From NCBI GenBank assembly GCA_046351135.1, contig JAXLZA010000012.1:62001-126000 (forward strand): a stretch of 64,000 nt of DNA. Direction: 5' to 3'. Position 1 is the stretch's first letter. Every line of letters begins with the position of its first letter. Source of the stretch: UBA4427 sp046351135 (GTDB lineage: Bacteria; Myxococcota_A; UBA9160; UBA4427). Below the pieces are notes generated by a model that had not been told where the DNA came from, searched no databases, and was given only the letters and a program-made list of their open reading frames with translations. Shown here in pieces: positions 51,284 to 63,081 of this stretch. A program made the translations under genes and the position numbers.

Positions 51284-52981
51284 ATGACCCAACCCGAACG
51301 CGAGAGCATGGAGGTCGACATCCTCTTCGTGGGGGCCGGCCCGGCCACCCTCGCCTCCGCCTACCACCTCATGAAGCAGGTCGAGGCCCACAACGCCGCC
51401 TGCGAGAAGACCGGACAGGCGCCGATCGAGCCGCCCTCGATCCTCGTGATCGAGAAGGCCGCCGGCGTCGGCGACCACCAGCTCTCGGGCGGCGTCATGA
51501 ATCCGAAGGCCATCAAGGAGCTCATGCCCGACTACAAGGAGCAGGGCTTCCCGATCGAGTACACCTGCAGCCAGGACTACTTCTGGCTGTTCACCCGCAA
51601 GGGCACGATCAAGTCCCCCATCACGCCGCCCATGTTCCAGAAGAAGGGCTACCACGTCGTCTCGCTGTCGAACGTGGTGAAGTGGCTCGCCGCGAAGTGC
51701 GAGGAGGTCGGGGTCGAGATCTATCCCGGCTTCGCCGCGGCGGAGATCCTGACCGAGGGCGACCGCGTGATCGGCGTCCGGACCGGCGACATGGGCATCG
51801 GCAAGGACGGCAAGCCGAAGGCCAACTACCAGCCCGGCATGGACATCTTCGCGGGCGTGACGGTGCTCGGCGAGGGCGTGCGCGGCTCGTGCACGAAGCA
51901 GCTGATCAGCCGCTTCGGCCTCGAGGGCGCGAATCCGCAGACCTACGAGACCGGCATCAAGGAGATCTGGCGCGTCAAGCCGGAGAAGCACCAGCCCGGC
52001 CGCGTCGTCCACGGCTCGATGTTCCCGGACTTCTTCAACCAGATCAACGGCATGTGGCTCTACGACATGAAGGACAACCTCGTGTCCTTCGGCTACGTGA
52101 CGTCGCTCTCCTCCGAGGATCCGACGAACGATCCGCACCGCGCCGCCCAGGAGTTCAAGCGCGATTCGCCGTTCATGCGGGACCTGCTCGAGGGCGCCGA
52201 GCTCGTGCGCTACGGCGCGAAGTGCATCCCGACCGGCGGCCTGCACGCGATGCCGAAGCTCTACACGAACGGCGCGATGATCGTCGGCGACTCCGCCTCG
52301 ATGCTCAACATCATGAAGCTCGCCGGCATCCACATGGCCATCAAGTCGGGCATGCTCGCGGCGGAGACCCTCGTCGACGCCCTCAAGCAGCACGACTACA
52401 GCTCGAAGACCCTCGGCGGCTACGCCGAGCGGTTCAAGAACAGCTGGGCCTACGACGAGCATCTCGAGGGCCGCAACTTCACGGGCTCGAACGAGATCGC
52501 GCCGCTCTTCGGCATGGCGATCAACATTCCGCTGATGCTGATCACCAAGGGCCGCGGCCTGATCCCGTTCATCAAGACGCATCCCTCGCACGCGTCGATG
52601 AAGAAGATCTGGGAGATGCCGAAGGAGGTCCGCGAGCGACCGCCCTTCGTCCCGGACGGCGTGCTGACCTTCTCGAAGGAGCATCTCGTCGGCTTCTCGG
52701 GGACCCAGCACGAGGCGGATCAGCAGCCCCATCTCAAGGTCGCCGACCCGAACGTCTGCGCCACGAGCTGCCGGACCGACTACGGCAACCCGTGCGAGAA
52801 GTTCTGCCCGGCGGCGGTGTACGAGATGATCGACGTCCCGGGCAAGCCCGGGGCGAAGGAGCTCTTCATCCACCACGAGAACTGCGTCCACTGCAAGACC
52901 TGCGACATCGCGGATCCGTACCAGATCATCACCTGGACGACGCCGCAGGGGGGCGAAGGGCCCGACTACACGCAGATGTGA
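51284..52981 (+). CDS. Electron transfer flavoprotein-ubiquinone oxidoreductase
   Basis: A 565-residue ETF:quinone oxidoreductase that passes electrons from fatty-acid and amino-acid dehydrogenases, via ETF, to the quinone pool at the membrane. It has an N-terminal FAD-binding GxGxxxxxxA region (DILFVGAGPATLASAYHLM), the GDHQLSGGVMNPKAIKELMP and GEGVRGSCTKQLI motifs, and a C-terminal 4Fe-4S domain with Cys in CEKFCPAAVYEM and HHENCVHCKTCDIADP. The ATG has AAGGA upstream. The etfAB genes are not in the window. The gap before it (50996-51283) has no gene. Confidence 0.95.
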   Translation: MTQPERESMEVDILFVGAGPATLASAYHLMKQVEAHNAACEKTGQAPIEPPSILVIEKAAGVGDHQLSGGVMNPKAIKELMPDYKEQGFPIEYTCSQDYFWLFTRKGTIKSPITPPMFQKKGYHVVSLSNVVKWLAAKCEEVGVEIYPGFAAAEILTEGDRVIGVRTGDMGIGKDGKPKANYQPGMDIFAGVTVLGEGVRGSCTKQLISRFGLEGANPQTYETGIKEIWRVKPEKHQPGRVVHGSMFPDFFNQINGMWLYDMKDNLVSFGYVTSLSSEDPTNDPHRAAQEFKRDSPFMRDLLEGAELVRYGAKCIPTGGLHAMPKLYTNGAMIVGDSASMLNIMKLAGIHMAIKSGMLAAETLVDALKQHDYSSKTLGGYAERFKNSWAYDEHLEGRNFTGSNEIAPLFGMAINIPLMLITKGRGLIPFIKTHPSHASMKKIWEMPKEVRERPPFVPDGVLTFSKEHLVGFSGTQHEADQQPHLKVADPNVCATSCRTDYGNPCEKFCPAAVYEMIDVPGKPGAKELFIHHENCVHCKTCDIADPYQIITWTTPQGGEGPDYTQM

Positions 52982-52990
52982 GGCTCGGCC

Positions 52991-54061
52991 GTGTCGCGCA
53001 ACGACCGGCCGCGTTCCCTCGTCCTTCGCGCAGGCGCCCGCGCCGCCGGGCGCCGGCGCGAAGAGGGCCTCCACGGCGAGCTGTTCGACACCCTCGTCGG
53101 CGCCTCGGGCGGCCCGAAATGGCTCGTGCTGCGCCCCCTCGACGAGGTGCTGATCGAGCGCGTGATCCGCGGGCGCACGACGCCGCTCGACACCCTCGGC
53201 TCCTCGATCGGGAGCTTCCGCCACGCCTGCTTCGCCCAGTCGGATCCCCGGGCCGCCCTCGAGCGTTTCGCGGAAGGCTACGTCCTGCAGGCCTACGACG
53301 GCGTCCCGTCGCCGGAGGCGATCTCGCAGGTGAGCGAGCGCATCCTCGGCGATCTGCTCGGCGAGGCCGGAGCCGCCGAGATCGCCGCGAATCCGACGAT
53401 CCGATCCCATTTCGTCGCGGCCCGCCCCCGGCGCGGGCTCGACCGGGACCGGGGCCCGCGCTTCCAGCTCGCCCTCGCGGCGGCGGCGGCCGCCAATGCG
53501 CTGTCGCGAGGCGCTCTCGGCCGCTCGTTCGAGCGCGTCCTCTTCGCGGCGGGCAAGCCCGCGGTCGAGTACGTCGACCTCCCCACCCGCCCCGTCCCGC
53601 TCACGCCCGCGAACGTCGCGAAGGCGCTGCTCGCGAGCGGCTCGATCCCGCTCGTCATGGCCGGCGTCCGCGACGTCCCGGGCATCCCGGGGACGCTCTT
53701 CGATGGTGGCCTGCTCGACTACCACTTCGACTTCGCATTCCGACGGCGGCCGGGGCTCGTCCTCTTCCCCCACTTCTTCGACCGGATCACCCCCGGCTGG
53801 TTCGATCAGTTCCTGCCCTGGCGTGCACCGCGCGCCGCCGACCTCGACGACGTCGTGCTCGTCGCCCCCGGCGACGAATTCGTCGCGAGCCTGCCGGGCG
53901 GGAAGGTGCCCGACCGGAACGACTTCCTGTCGCTCCCGACCAGCGACCGCATCCAGCGCTGGCGTGCGGTGATCGAGCGATCGCGCGTCCTCGCCGAGGA
54001 GCTCGCCGGGCTCTTCGAGACCCCGGGCGGTCGGCTCCCGATCCTGCCCCTGCCGAGATGA
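52991..54061 (+). CDS. Patatin-like phospholipase family protein
   Basis: A 356-residue cytoplasmic protein. The Ser-Asp dyad of patatins can be read: the serine elbow GSSIGS in LDTLGSSIGSFRHACF and the Asp in TLFDGGLLDYH, with the oxyanion glycines GASGGPKW before them. The flanking ALLASGSIPLVMAGV also fits. Typical substrates are phospholipids or lysophospholipids. The start is GTG, 9 bases after ETF-QO, so they are probably co-transcribed. A link to lipid turnover feeding beta-oxidation is a reasonable inference. Confidence 0.8.
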   Translation: MSRNDRPRSLVLRAGARAAGRRREEGLHGELFDTLVGASGGPKWLVLRPLDEVLIERVIRGRTTPLDTLGSSIGSFRHACFAQSDPRAALERFAEGYVLQAYDGVPSPEAISQVSERILGDLLGEAGAAEIAANPTIRSHFVAARPRRGLDRDRGPRFQLALAAAAAANALSRGALGRSFERVLFAAGKPAVEYVDLPTRPVPLTPANVAKALLASGSIPLVMAGVRDVPGIPGTLFDGGLLDYHFDFAFRRRPGLVLFPHFFDRITPGWFDQFLPWRAPRAADLDDVVLVAPGDEFVASLPGGKVPDRNDFLSLPTSDRIQRWRAVIERSRVLAEELAGLFETPGGRLPILPLPR

Positions 54062-54140
54062 CCTCCGCCTCGCCTATGCTCGCCCGCCGGGCAGCGAGGC
54101 GACGGACCGGCTTCGGCGGCGGGGAGCCGGCGGGCCCGGC

Positions 54141-55472
54141 ATGCAGACGCGCGAGCGCGCGGGTGACGGGAGATCGCGAGTGCTCGAGTCCGCCGATCGC
54201 GACGCGATCTCCCCCGTCTACGGTCGCTACGTCCTCTTCGTGCTCTTCCTGGTCGGCGTCTTCGCGCTGGTCGATCGGCAGATCTTCGGAATGCTGATCG
54301 AGCCGATCAAGCAGGAGTTCGAGATCTCGGACACCTGGATGGGACTCGCCTCGGGCCTCTCCTTCGCGCTCTTCTTCGCCGCGGCCGGGATCCCGATCGC
54401 GCGCCTCGCCGATCGCGGGAGCCGGCGGACGATCCTCGCCCTCGGGCTCGGCGCATGGAGCGTGCTGACGCTCGTCTCGGGCTGGACGACGACCTTCGCC
54501 CAGCTCGTGATCGCCCGGCTCGGCATCGGCGTCGGCGAGGCCGCGGGGACCCCGACGGCCCAGGCGCTCATCTCCGACTACTTCCCCCCCGAGCGCCGCG
54601 CCCGGGCCCTCGCGATCTACTCCGTCGGCGCGAGCGTCGGCGTCGTCCTCTCGTATCTGGTCGGCGGCTGGATCCTCGAGCTCTGGGGCTGGCGCGGCGT
54701 GTTCCTCGCGCTCGGCGCACCGGGGATCGTGCTCGCCCTCGTCGTGCGGCTGACGATCCGCGAGCCGCGCCGCGGGCGCTTCGACGCGCGGCCGGCGGTG
54801 CCCGTCTCGACGCGGGAGGCGATCCGCCAGCTGCTGTCGGAGCCCGCCTATCGCTTCGTGGTGACCGCATTCGCCCTCCACTCCCTGTCCCACAGCGCCG
54901 CCGCGATGTGGAACCCGAGCTATCTCGCGCGCGTCCACGCGATGGCGCCGCGCGAGGCGGGGACGCTGCTCGCCTTCGGCAGCGCGTCGTTCTCGGCCCT
55001 CGGCGTGATCGTCGGCGGCTTCGTGACCGACCGCCTCGCCGCGCGCGATCGCCGCTGGCTGCTGCGCCTGCCGGGCACCGCGAGCGTCGCCTACGCGCCC
55101 CTCTCGCTGCTCTTCCTCTTCGCCCCGTCGCGCAGCCTCGCCCTCGTCGGGCTCGCGACCTCGGCCTTCCTCTCGGGCATCGCGATCCCGGGCATGCACG
55201 CCGCCATCCAGGAGCTCGCCCGCCCCTCGACCCGGGCGACCGCCGCAGCGCTCAACCTGATGGTCCTCACCCTCGTCGGCCAGGGCCTCGGCCCGACCCT
55301 GGTCGGCGTCGCGAACGATCTGCTCGCGCCGCGACTCGGCGTTGGGGCGGTCCGCTGGTCCCTCGCCCTCGCGGCCCTCGTCTGCGCGGGGAGCGGGACC
55401 CAGGCTCTGCTCGGAGCGAGGCGCTTGCTCGACTCGACCCGCGCGAGTTCGCCCGCGACGAAGGTCTCCTGA
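54141..55472 (+). CDS. MFS transporter, spinster-like
   Basis: A 443-residue major facilitator with 12 hydrophobic helices, starting at about residue 28 (YVLFVLFLVGVFALVDRQIFGMLIEPIKQEF). The MFS motif A region is RLADRGSRRTILALGLGAWS, and the GVGEAAGTPTAQALISDYFPPERRARALAIYSVGASVGVVL stretch is typical of the spinster-type (Spns) subfamily. Substrate unknown; lipids or hydrophobic acids are possible. It lies in the run with ETF-QO and the patatin-like gene, 79 bases downstream. Confidence 0.88.
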   Translation: MQTRERAGDGRSRVLESADRDAISPVYGRYVLFVLFLVGVFALVDRQIFGMLIEPIKQEFEISDTWMGLASGLSFALFFAAAGIPIARLADRGSRRTILALGLGAWSVLTLVSGWTTTFAQLVIARLGIGVGEAAGTPTAQALISDYFPPERRARALAIYSVGASVGVVLSYLVGGWILELWGWRGVFLALGAPGIVLALVVRLTIREPRRGRFDARPAVPVSTREAIRQLLSEPAYRFVVTAFALHSLSHSAAAMWNPSYLARVHAMAPREAGTLLAFGSASFSALGVIVGGFVTDRLAARDRRWLLRLPGTASVAYAPLSLLFLFAPSRSLALVGLATSAFLSGIAIPGMHAAIQELARPSTRATAAALNLMVLTLVGQGLGPTLVGVANDLLAPRLGVGAVRWSLALAALVCAGSGTQALLGARRLLDSTRASSPATKVS

Positions 55473-55568
55473 CGCGCGCACGGGTCTTCCTCTGCGCCTG
55501 TGCGTCCACTACAACTCAGGGCGACCCGTTCCAGCCCCGTCGACCCAACCCGAACACCGAGGTCCTCG

Positions 55569-56834
55569 ATGCATCGATCGCCGTCTCCCGCTTCCTCGTC
55601 CAGCCCGACACCCGGAGTCCGACGCGACCGCGCCCGGCCCGCGCTCGCGACCGGCGTCGCCCTGCTCGCGGCCGCGTTCGCGATCGGCTGCGAGAAGCCC
55701 GAATCCGCCCCGACCGCGCCCACAGCGGAAAGCGCGACCGCCGAAGGGAGCGCCGCGGCGGGGGACGCGAGCCAGCCCGCCGGTGACGCGGCGGCGGCGA
55801 CGCCGGGGCCGATCCTCGATTGTGTCGCGAAGGACAACGCACGACCGATCTGCAAGTTCCAGAGCCCCGAGGACATCGTCGCGCTGCCCGGCAACGAGGC
55901 GCTCCTGATCAGCGGCTACGGCGCCATGGGCGCCGACGGCGTCGTCCGCAAGCCCGGTGGCCTCGTCCTGTTCACGCTCGCCGACGAGACGCCGACCACG
56001 ATCTACTCGGGCGGCAGCGACGCCGACGTCGCCGAGGCCGGCTGGGGCGACCCGACCTGCCCCGCGCCGCCGAAGGACAAGTTCAACGCCCACGGCATCG
56101 ACCTCGTGCGCCGCAGCGACGGCCGCCTCGAGCTGCTCGTGGTCCAGCACTTCGGCCGCGAGGCGATCGAGCTCTTCGAGGTCACCGGCGCCGGCAAGGA
56201 CTGGAAGCTCGCCTGGAAGGGCTGCGTGCTCGCGCCGCCCGACGCCTCCCTCAACGACGTCGTCGGCCTGCCGAATGGCGACTTCTTCACGTCGAAGATG
56301 GCCTCGATCTCCGGCGCCTCGGACTTCACCGAGTCGATCCCGACGACGCCGACGGGCAACGTCTTCGCGTGGACCGCGAAGGACGGCTACCGGAAGATCG
56401 AGGGCACCGACGGCGTGATGACGAACGGCATCGCCGCCTCCGCCGACGGCAAGACGCTCTTCGTGAACATCACGATGCAGAACGAGGTCCGGAAGGTCGA
56501 CGTGGCGACCGGCCAGATCCTCGCGACGGCGTCGATCAAGATGCCCGACAACACGACCTGGGCCCCGGACGGCAAGCGCCTGCTGGTCGCCTCCCTCCAC
56601 GGATTCGAGACGACGAACTTCGCGACTTGCGTCGATCTGCCCGAAGGCTCCTGCCCGGTGCCCTTCGCGATCCAGGCCCTCGATCCCGAGACGATGACCC
56701 CGCTCGGTCCCGTCTACGAGAGCACGGGCGCGCCGATGGGCGGCGGCACGGTCGGTCTCCAGGTCGGCAACGAGCTCTTCATCGGCTCCTTCACCGGCGA
56801 CCGCATCCTGCGCGTCACCCTGCCCGCGAGCTGA
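55569..56834 (+). CDS. Lipoprotein with beta-propeller (SMP-30/gluconolactonase-like)
   Basis: A 421-residue lipoprotein. An Arg-rich n-region and hydrophobic stretch end in the lipobox AIGC (about Cys41), followed by an Ala/Thr linker and, from about residue 75, a six-bladed beta-propeller of the SMP-30/NHL type: EDIVALPGNEALLISGYG, ASLNDVVGLPNGDFFTSKM, GIAASADGKTLFVNITMQNEVRKVDVATG and GNELFIGSFTGDRILRVTLP. GAGG lies 6 bases before the ATG. It may hydrolyse a lactone or bind a ligand at the outer membrane; similar proteins occur in sterol or hydrocarbon gene clusters. The function is open. Confidence 0.8.
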   Translation: MHRSPSPASSSSPTPGVRRDRARPALATGVALLAAAFAIGCEKPESAPTAPTAESATAEGSAAAGDASQPAGDAAAATPGPILDCVAKDNARPICKFQSPEDIVALPGNEALLISGYGAMGADGVVRKPGGLVLFTLADETPTTIYSGGSDADVAEAGWGDPTCPAPPKDKFNAHGIDLVRRSDGRLELLVVQHFGREAIELFEVTGAGKDWKLAWKGCVLAPPDASLNDVVGLPNGDFFTSKMASISGASDFTESIPTTPTGNVFAWTAKDGYRKIEGTDGVMTNGIAASADGKTLFVNITMQNEVRKVDVATGQILATASIKMPDNTTWAPDGKRLLVASLHGFETTNFATCVDLPEGSCPVPFAIQALDPETMTPLGPVYESTGAPMGGGTVGLQVGNELFIGSFTGDRILRVTLPAS

Positions 56835-56919
56835 GGACGGTCCCGCCGCCCGGTCGCGCGACGACGCGCGCCGGGCGGCGTCGGCCCGCCCCGCGACGAG
56901 CACGACGTCGGTCCTGCCC

Positions 56920-57543
56920 TTGTCGACTCCCCCTTTCGAATCGCCCGAAACGCCGCGACCGCCCTCGCGCTTCGCCGAGCGAAGTCGGCGCGTCGTCGAT
57001 CCCGCGCTGCTCCAGCGCTTCGTCGACACCTTCCTCTATGGCCCCGACGCCTTCTTCGTCGACGAGCTCACCCGGGTCGATCCCGAGGCGCGCGTCCTCG
57101 AGGGCGTGCTCGACACGACCCGCGTCTTCCCGCTCTCGCGCTGCCAGCGCACGAGCGCGCTCCATCCCGCCCACGTCTCGGCCGCCGAGCTGCTGATGGC
57201 GACGGGCAGCCTCGGCTGCCTGCACGCTTTCCTCTTCCACGGCTGTCGCTGGGACGAGGCGTGGGCCGGCTTCGGCAATCGCATCCACCGCGCCGACTTC
57301 AAGCGGGTGGCCACGATCGGGCCGCCGATCACCCTCGAGTCCCGCGAGACGCGCACGCGCGTCGGCCCCCGGCGCATCATGCTCCGCTACGACTTCCGCT
57401 TCCTGCAGGCGGGCGAGGTCGTCTATCGCGGTGATCAGTCGGCGATGTTCGTGAAGGGACGCGCCCTCGACGCGCTGCTCGCGGCGGGCGGCTCCAGCGC
57501 GGACGAGGCCGACGATGCGGGCCCCGCGGAGGGCGACCGCTAG
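56920..57543 (+). CDS. Hotdog-fold protein (FabZ/thioesterase-like), putative
   Basis: A 207-residue protein, not firmly recognised. The middle (about 75-185) reads like a hotdog fold: HPAHVSAAELLMATGSLGCLHAFLF as the central helix, then beta strands FGNRIHRADFKRVATIGPPITLESRET and RIMLRYDFRFLQAGEVVYRGDQSAMFV. That arrangement is that of 3-hydroxyacyl-ACP dehydratases and acyl-CoA thioesterases. The start is TTG at 56920 without a clear ribosome binding site. Position downstream of the lipid-related run fits acyl-thioester work. Confidence 0.65.
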   Translation: MSTPPFESPETPRPPSRFAERSRRVVDPALLQRFVDTFLYGPDAFFVDELTRVDPEARVLEGVLDTTRVFPLSRCQRTSALHPAHVSAAELLMATGSLGCLHAFLFHGCRWDEAWAGFGNRIHRADFKRVATIGPPITLESRETRTRVGPRRIMLRYDFRFLQAGEVVYRGDQSAMFVKGRALDALLAAGGSSADEADDAGPAEGDR

Positions 57544-57623
57544 GCGCTCGGCTCGGAGCGCCCGCGCCGGCTGCGGGAACGGGGCGGGGGCGGCACGGAA
57601 CGCCTCGCGCGAGCGGTGCGCGC

Positions 57624-58718
57624 TCAATCCCCCGACAGGCGAGCTCCGACTCCCGAGCCGCTGCCGAGCCCCGAGGCGCCGACGCCCGGCCACCAGACGT
57701 AGTGGAAGCCCGGCCGGCCGAAGAGCCGGTCGAGGCGCTGGAGCGCGAGCAGCTCGGCCGTCTCGCTCCCGAGCGCCGCCGACCCGTCGATCCGGGGCAC
57801 CGCCCCCGAGCGCGTGTAGAGGTTGCGGCGGATCTCCCGGGGCCGGTGGTAGGTCACGACCCGGGCCGGCTTCCCGCCGAGGCGCCGCTCGAGCGCCCGC
57901 ACCGACTCGTCGAGATTGCCGATCGAGTCGACCAGCCCGGCCTCGAGCGCCTCGCGCGCGCTGAAGATCCGCCCGCTCGCGAGGGCCGCGACCTGCTCGG
58001 CGGTGAGCTTCGGTCGACCACGCTGCACGATCTCCCGGAAGCGCGCATGCAGATCGTCGACGACGGTCTGCAGCTGGGCGCGCTCCACCGGCGAGAGCCG
58101 ACGGAACGGCGAGCCCGCGTCCTTGAACTCGCCGCCGGTGATCGTCTGGTCCTCGATGCCGAGCTTCTCCATCAGACCGGCGAAGGAGAGGCTCGTGAAG
58201 ATCACGCCGATCGAGCCCGTCACGGTGGTCGGATGGGCCTGGATCTGATCGGCCGCCATCGCGACGTAGTAGGCACCGGAGGTCGCGGTGCCGAGGAACT
58301 GGGCCACGACGGGGACGCGCCGCGCCTCGCGGAAGCGCAGGATCTCCTCGTAGACCTGCTCGCTCTCGGTCGCGGTGCCGCCGGGGCTGTCGATGCGCAG
58401 TAGCACCGCCGCGACCTCGTCGTCCCGTCGGGCCCGGTCGAGGACCTCGGCGACCCGGGCCGCCGTCCCCAGCATCGGCCCGCCGAAGAACGAGCCGGCG
58501 AGGTCGGCCTCGCCGATCACGCCGTCGATGTCGAGCAGCAGGATCTTCGGCCCTTCGCGGCCGCGGACGACGGTCTCGACCAGCGCGGCCTCTTCGCCGC
58601 CCCCGAGCACGTCGATCGTGATGCAGCCGCTCGTCGTCGCGACGATCGCGGCCAGGAACAGCGAGAGCCAGGCGCGGGCGCACCGACCTGCCCTCGCCTG
58701 GCTCTCGATTCTTCCCAC
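57624..58718 (-). CDS. sppA: Signal peptide peptidase SppA (lipoprotein form)
   Basis: A 364-residue serine peptidase of family S49, single-domain (36 kDa) type, that degrades leftover signal peptides. The N terminus has a lipobox TTSGC (Cys32), so it may be lipid-anchored, which is unusual for SppA but seen in some Gram-negatives. The Ser nucleophile is in GTATSGAYYVAMAADQI, and the Lys general base in GGEFKDAGSPFR. PKILLLDIDGVIGE and LRIDSPGGTATESEQVYEEI are typical. It is 92 bases downstream of nrdJ on the same strand. Confidence 0.92.
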   Translation of the reverse strand: MGRIESQARAGRCARAWLSLFLAAIVATTSGCITIDVLGGGEEAALVETVVRGREGPKILLLDIDGVIGEADLAGSFFGGPMLGTAARVAEVLDRARRDDEVAAVLLRIDSPGGTATESEQVYEEILRFREARRVPVVAQFLGTATSGAYYVAMAADQIQAHPTTVTGSIGVIFTSLSFAGLMEKLGIEDQTITGGEFKDAGSPFRRLSPVERAQLQTVVDDLHARFREIVQRGRPKLTAEQVAALASGRIFSAREALEAGLVDSIGNLDESVRALERRLGGKPARVVTYHRPREIRRNLYTRSGAVPRIDGSAALGSETAELLALQRLDRLFGRPGFHYVWWPGVGASGLGSGSGVGARLSGD

Positions 58719-58810
58719 GGCTCTCTACCTCGCCAGCGATGCATCCACCTCGCCGGCGATGCATCGACCGCGCCGGCGGCGCCTCGGGCCCGTCGCCGGC
58801 CCGGTCGCCC

Positions 58811-61732
<2,922 letters not shown>

Positions 61733-62371
61733 CGTCCCCCCCGAAATCCGTCGACGCGTGTCCCGGTCGCACCCCCGCGACCCGGCCTGTCGGTGCATGT
61801 GTGGTCTAGATGAGTGGGGCGTCGGGAAACTTCCCGACGCCCCCCGAACCGTGAATGGCTCGCCGCCTGGTCTCGTCCCGGTCGGGACCCGGCACCGGAT
61901 CGATCCGCCCGGCCCTGGGGCCGTGCCGCCTTCGCGTCGCCGCGCCTCCGCGCCCCGCCCCATCCGATCGTACGCGAGGCACGAGGGACGAACGAAGCCC
62001 GATTCGAGGCGTGGACTGGGATCTCACTGGTCTGCCGCAACCCTTCCGACGACTGCGGCCCTGCGACGCACCACTCGAGTTCGTGTTCCTCCCCGCAACT
62101 ACCCAGTTGCGACCCCCCCAGGCTACAGGAGGAAACTCACATCCCCGTTGCTCGGCAACTTGCCCTTCGCCGCCACGTTCGTCAACCAGAAAATCCACAA
62201 AATCTTGCGGCAGACTGGGGGGGGAACCACAAGCCCTAGTGGGTCCGACCTCGCCCACTTCGTCCCGCGCGCAGGCCAATCCGGCGTTTCTGAACGCGAA
62301 TCAGAGTGACCGCAAACGGCGTTCTCGGAAAGACCCCGGGCGCGCGGAATCGGGTCCGGCCCGGCGGGGGC
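61733..62371. other. 639-base gap between urtE and nrdJ
   Basis: No gene is supported. It holds the 13-bp hairpin at 61816-61843, a smaller 6-bp hairpin GCAACT/AGTTGC at about 62095-62110, and a short G-run near 62216-62223. A cobalamin riboswitch signature and NrdR boxes were looked for on the nrdJ strand and not found, though a divergent riboswitch could be missed by eye. Confidence 0.6.
61816..61843 (-). promoter_or_regulatory. Long hairpin in the nrdJ leader
   Basis: A perfect 13-bp stem (GGGGCGTCGGGAA and its complement) with only 2 bases between the arms lies 84-111 bases before the nrdJ ATG. There is no T-run, so it is not a simple terminator. It may be an mRNA stabiliser or part of a regulatory leader for nrdJ. 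Confidence 0.5.
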
Positions 62372-63079
62372 TCAGACGGTCAGGAAGCGCCGGACGACCT
62401 CGTCGTCGAGGGCCCCGATCGCCCCCTCGGCGACCGACCGGCCCTTGTCGAGGACGTGGAAGCGGTCCGCCACCCGGCGGGCCAGGGGCAGCTTCTGCTC
62501 GACCAGCAGGACCGTCATCCCGAGGTCGCGGTTCAGGCGGCGGATGGTGTCCCCGATCTCGTGGACGATGTTGGGCTGGATGCCCTCGGTCGGCTCGTCC
62601 AGGATCAGCAGCTCGGGCTCGAGCACGAGGGCACGGCCCACGGCGAGCTGCTGCTGCTGCCCCCCCGACAGGTCGCCGCCGCGCCGATGCCTCATGTCCC
62701 GCAACACCGGGAACGTGTCGAGCACGCGATCCATCGCGCGCCGCCCGCGCGCCCCCGGATTCGCGACCAGCCCGAGCCGCAGATTCTCCTCGACGGTCAG
62801 GCGCGGGAAGATCTCGCGGCCCTGCGGGACGTAGGCGATCCGACGGGTCGCCCGGGACTCGGCCGGCTCCCGGGCGATCGGCTCGCCGCGGAAGAGGATC
62901 TCGCCGTCGCGGATCCGCTGGAGGCCCATGATGCAGCGCAGGGTCGTCGTCTTGCCGACCCCGTTGCGGCCCATCAGGCAGAGACAGGCGCCCTCGTCGA
63001 CGTCGAACGAGACGTCCCAGAGCGTGTGGCTCTCGCCGTAGAACTGGTTCACGCCGCGCAGACTCAGCACGCTGCCCAA
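62372..63079 (-). CDS. urtE: Urea-type ABC transporter ATPase UrtE
   Basis: A 235-residue ABC ATPase. The N terminus LRGVNQFYGESHTLWDVSFDV is the hallmark of UrtE rather than LivF; Walker A is GRNGVGKT, the signature LSGGQQQQ, and Walker B LLILDEP, with EPTEGIQPNIVHEIGD following. With UrtD it drives UrtBC. The start is taken as TTG at 63079, 2 bases after the urtD stop; a GTG three codons later is equally possible. A urea importer is inferred; no urease is in the window. Confidence 0.88.
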   Translation of the reverse strand: MGSVLSLRGVNQFYGESHTLWDVSFDVDEGACLCLMGRNGVGKTTTLRCIMGLQRIRDGEILFRGEPIAREPAESRATRRIAYVPQGREIFPRLTVEENLRLGLVANPGARGRRAMDRVLDTFPVLRDMRHRRGGDLSGGQQQQLAVGRALVLEPELLILDEPTEGIQPNIVHEIGDTIRRLNRDLGMTVLLVEQKLPLARRVADRFHVLDKGRSVAEGAIGALDDEVVRRFLTV

Positions 63080-63081
63080 TG

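Noticed and set aside
61733..62371. Cobalamin riboswitch in front of nrdJ
   Set aside because: No B12-box-like sequence or expected multi-stem pattern could be read; kept only as a region for a model search.
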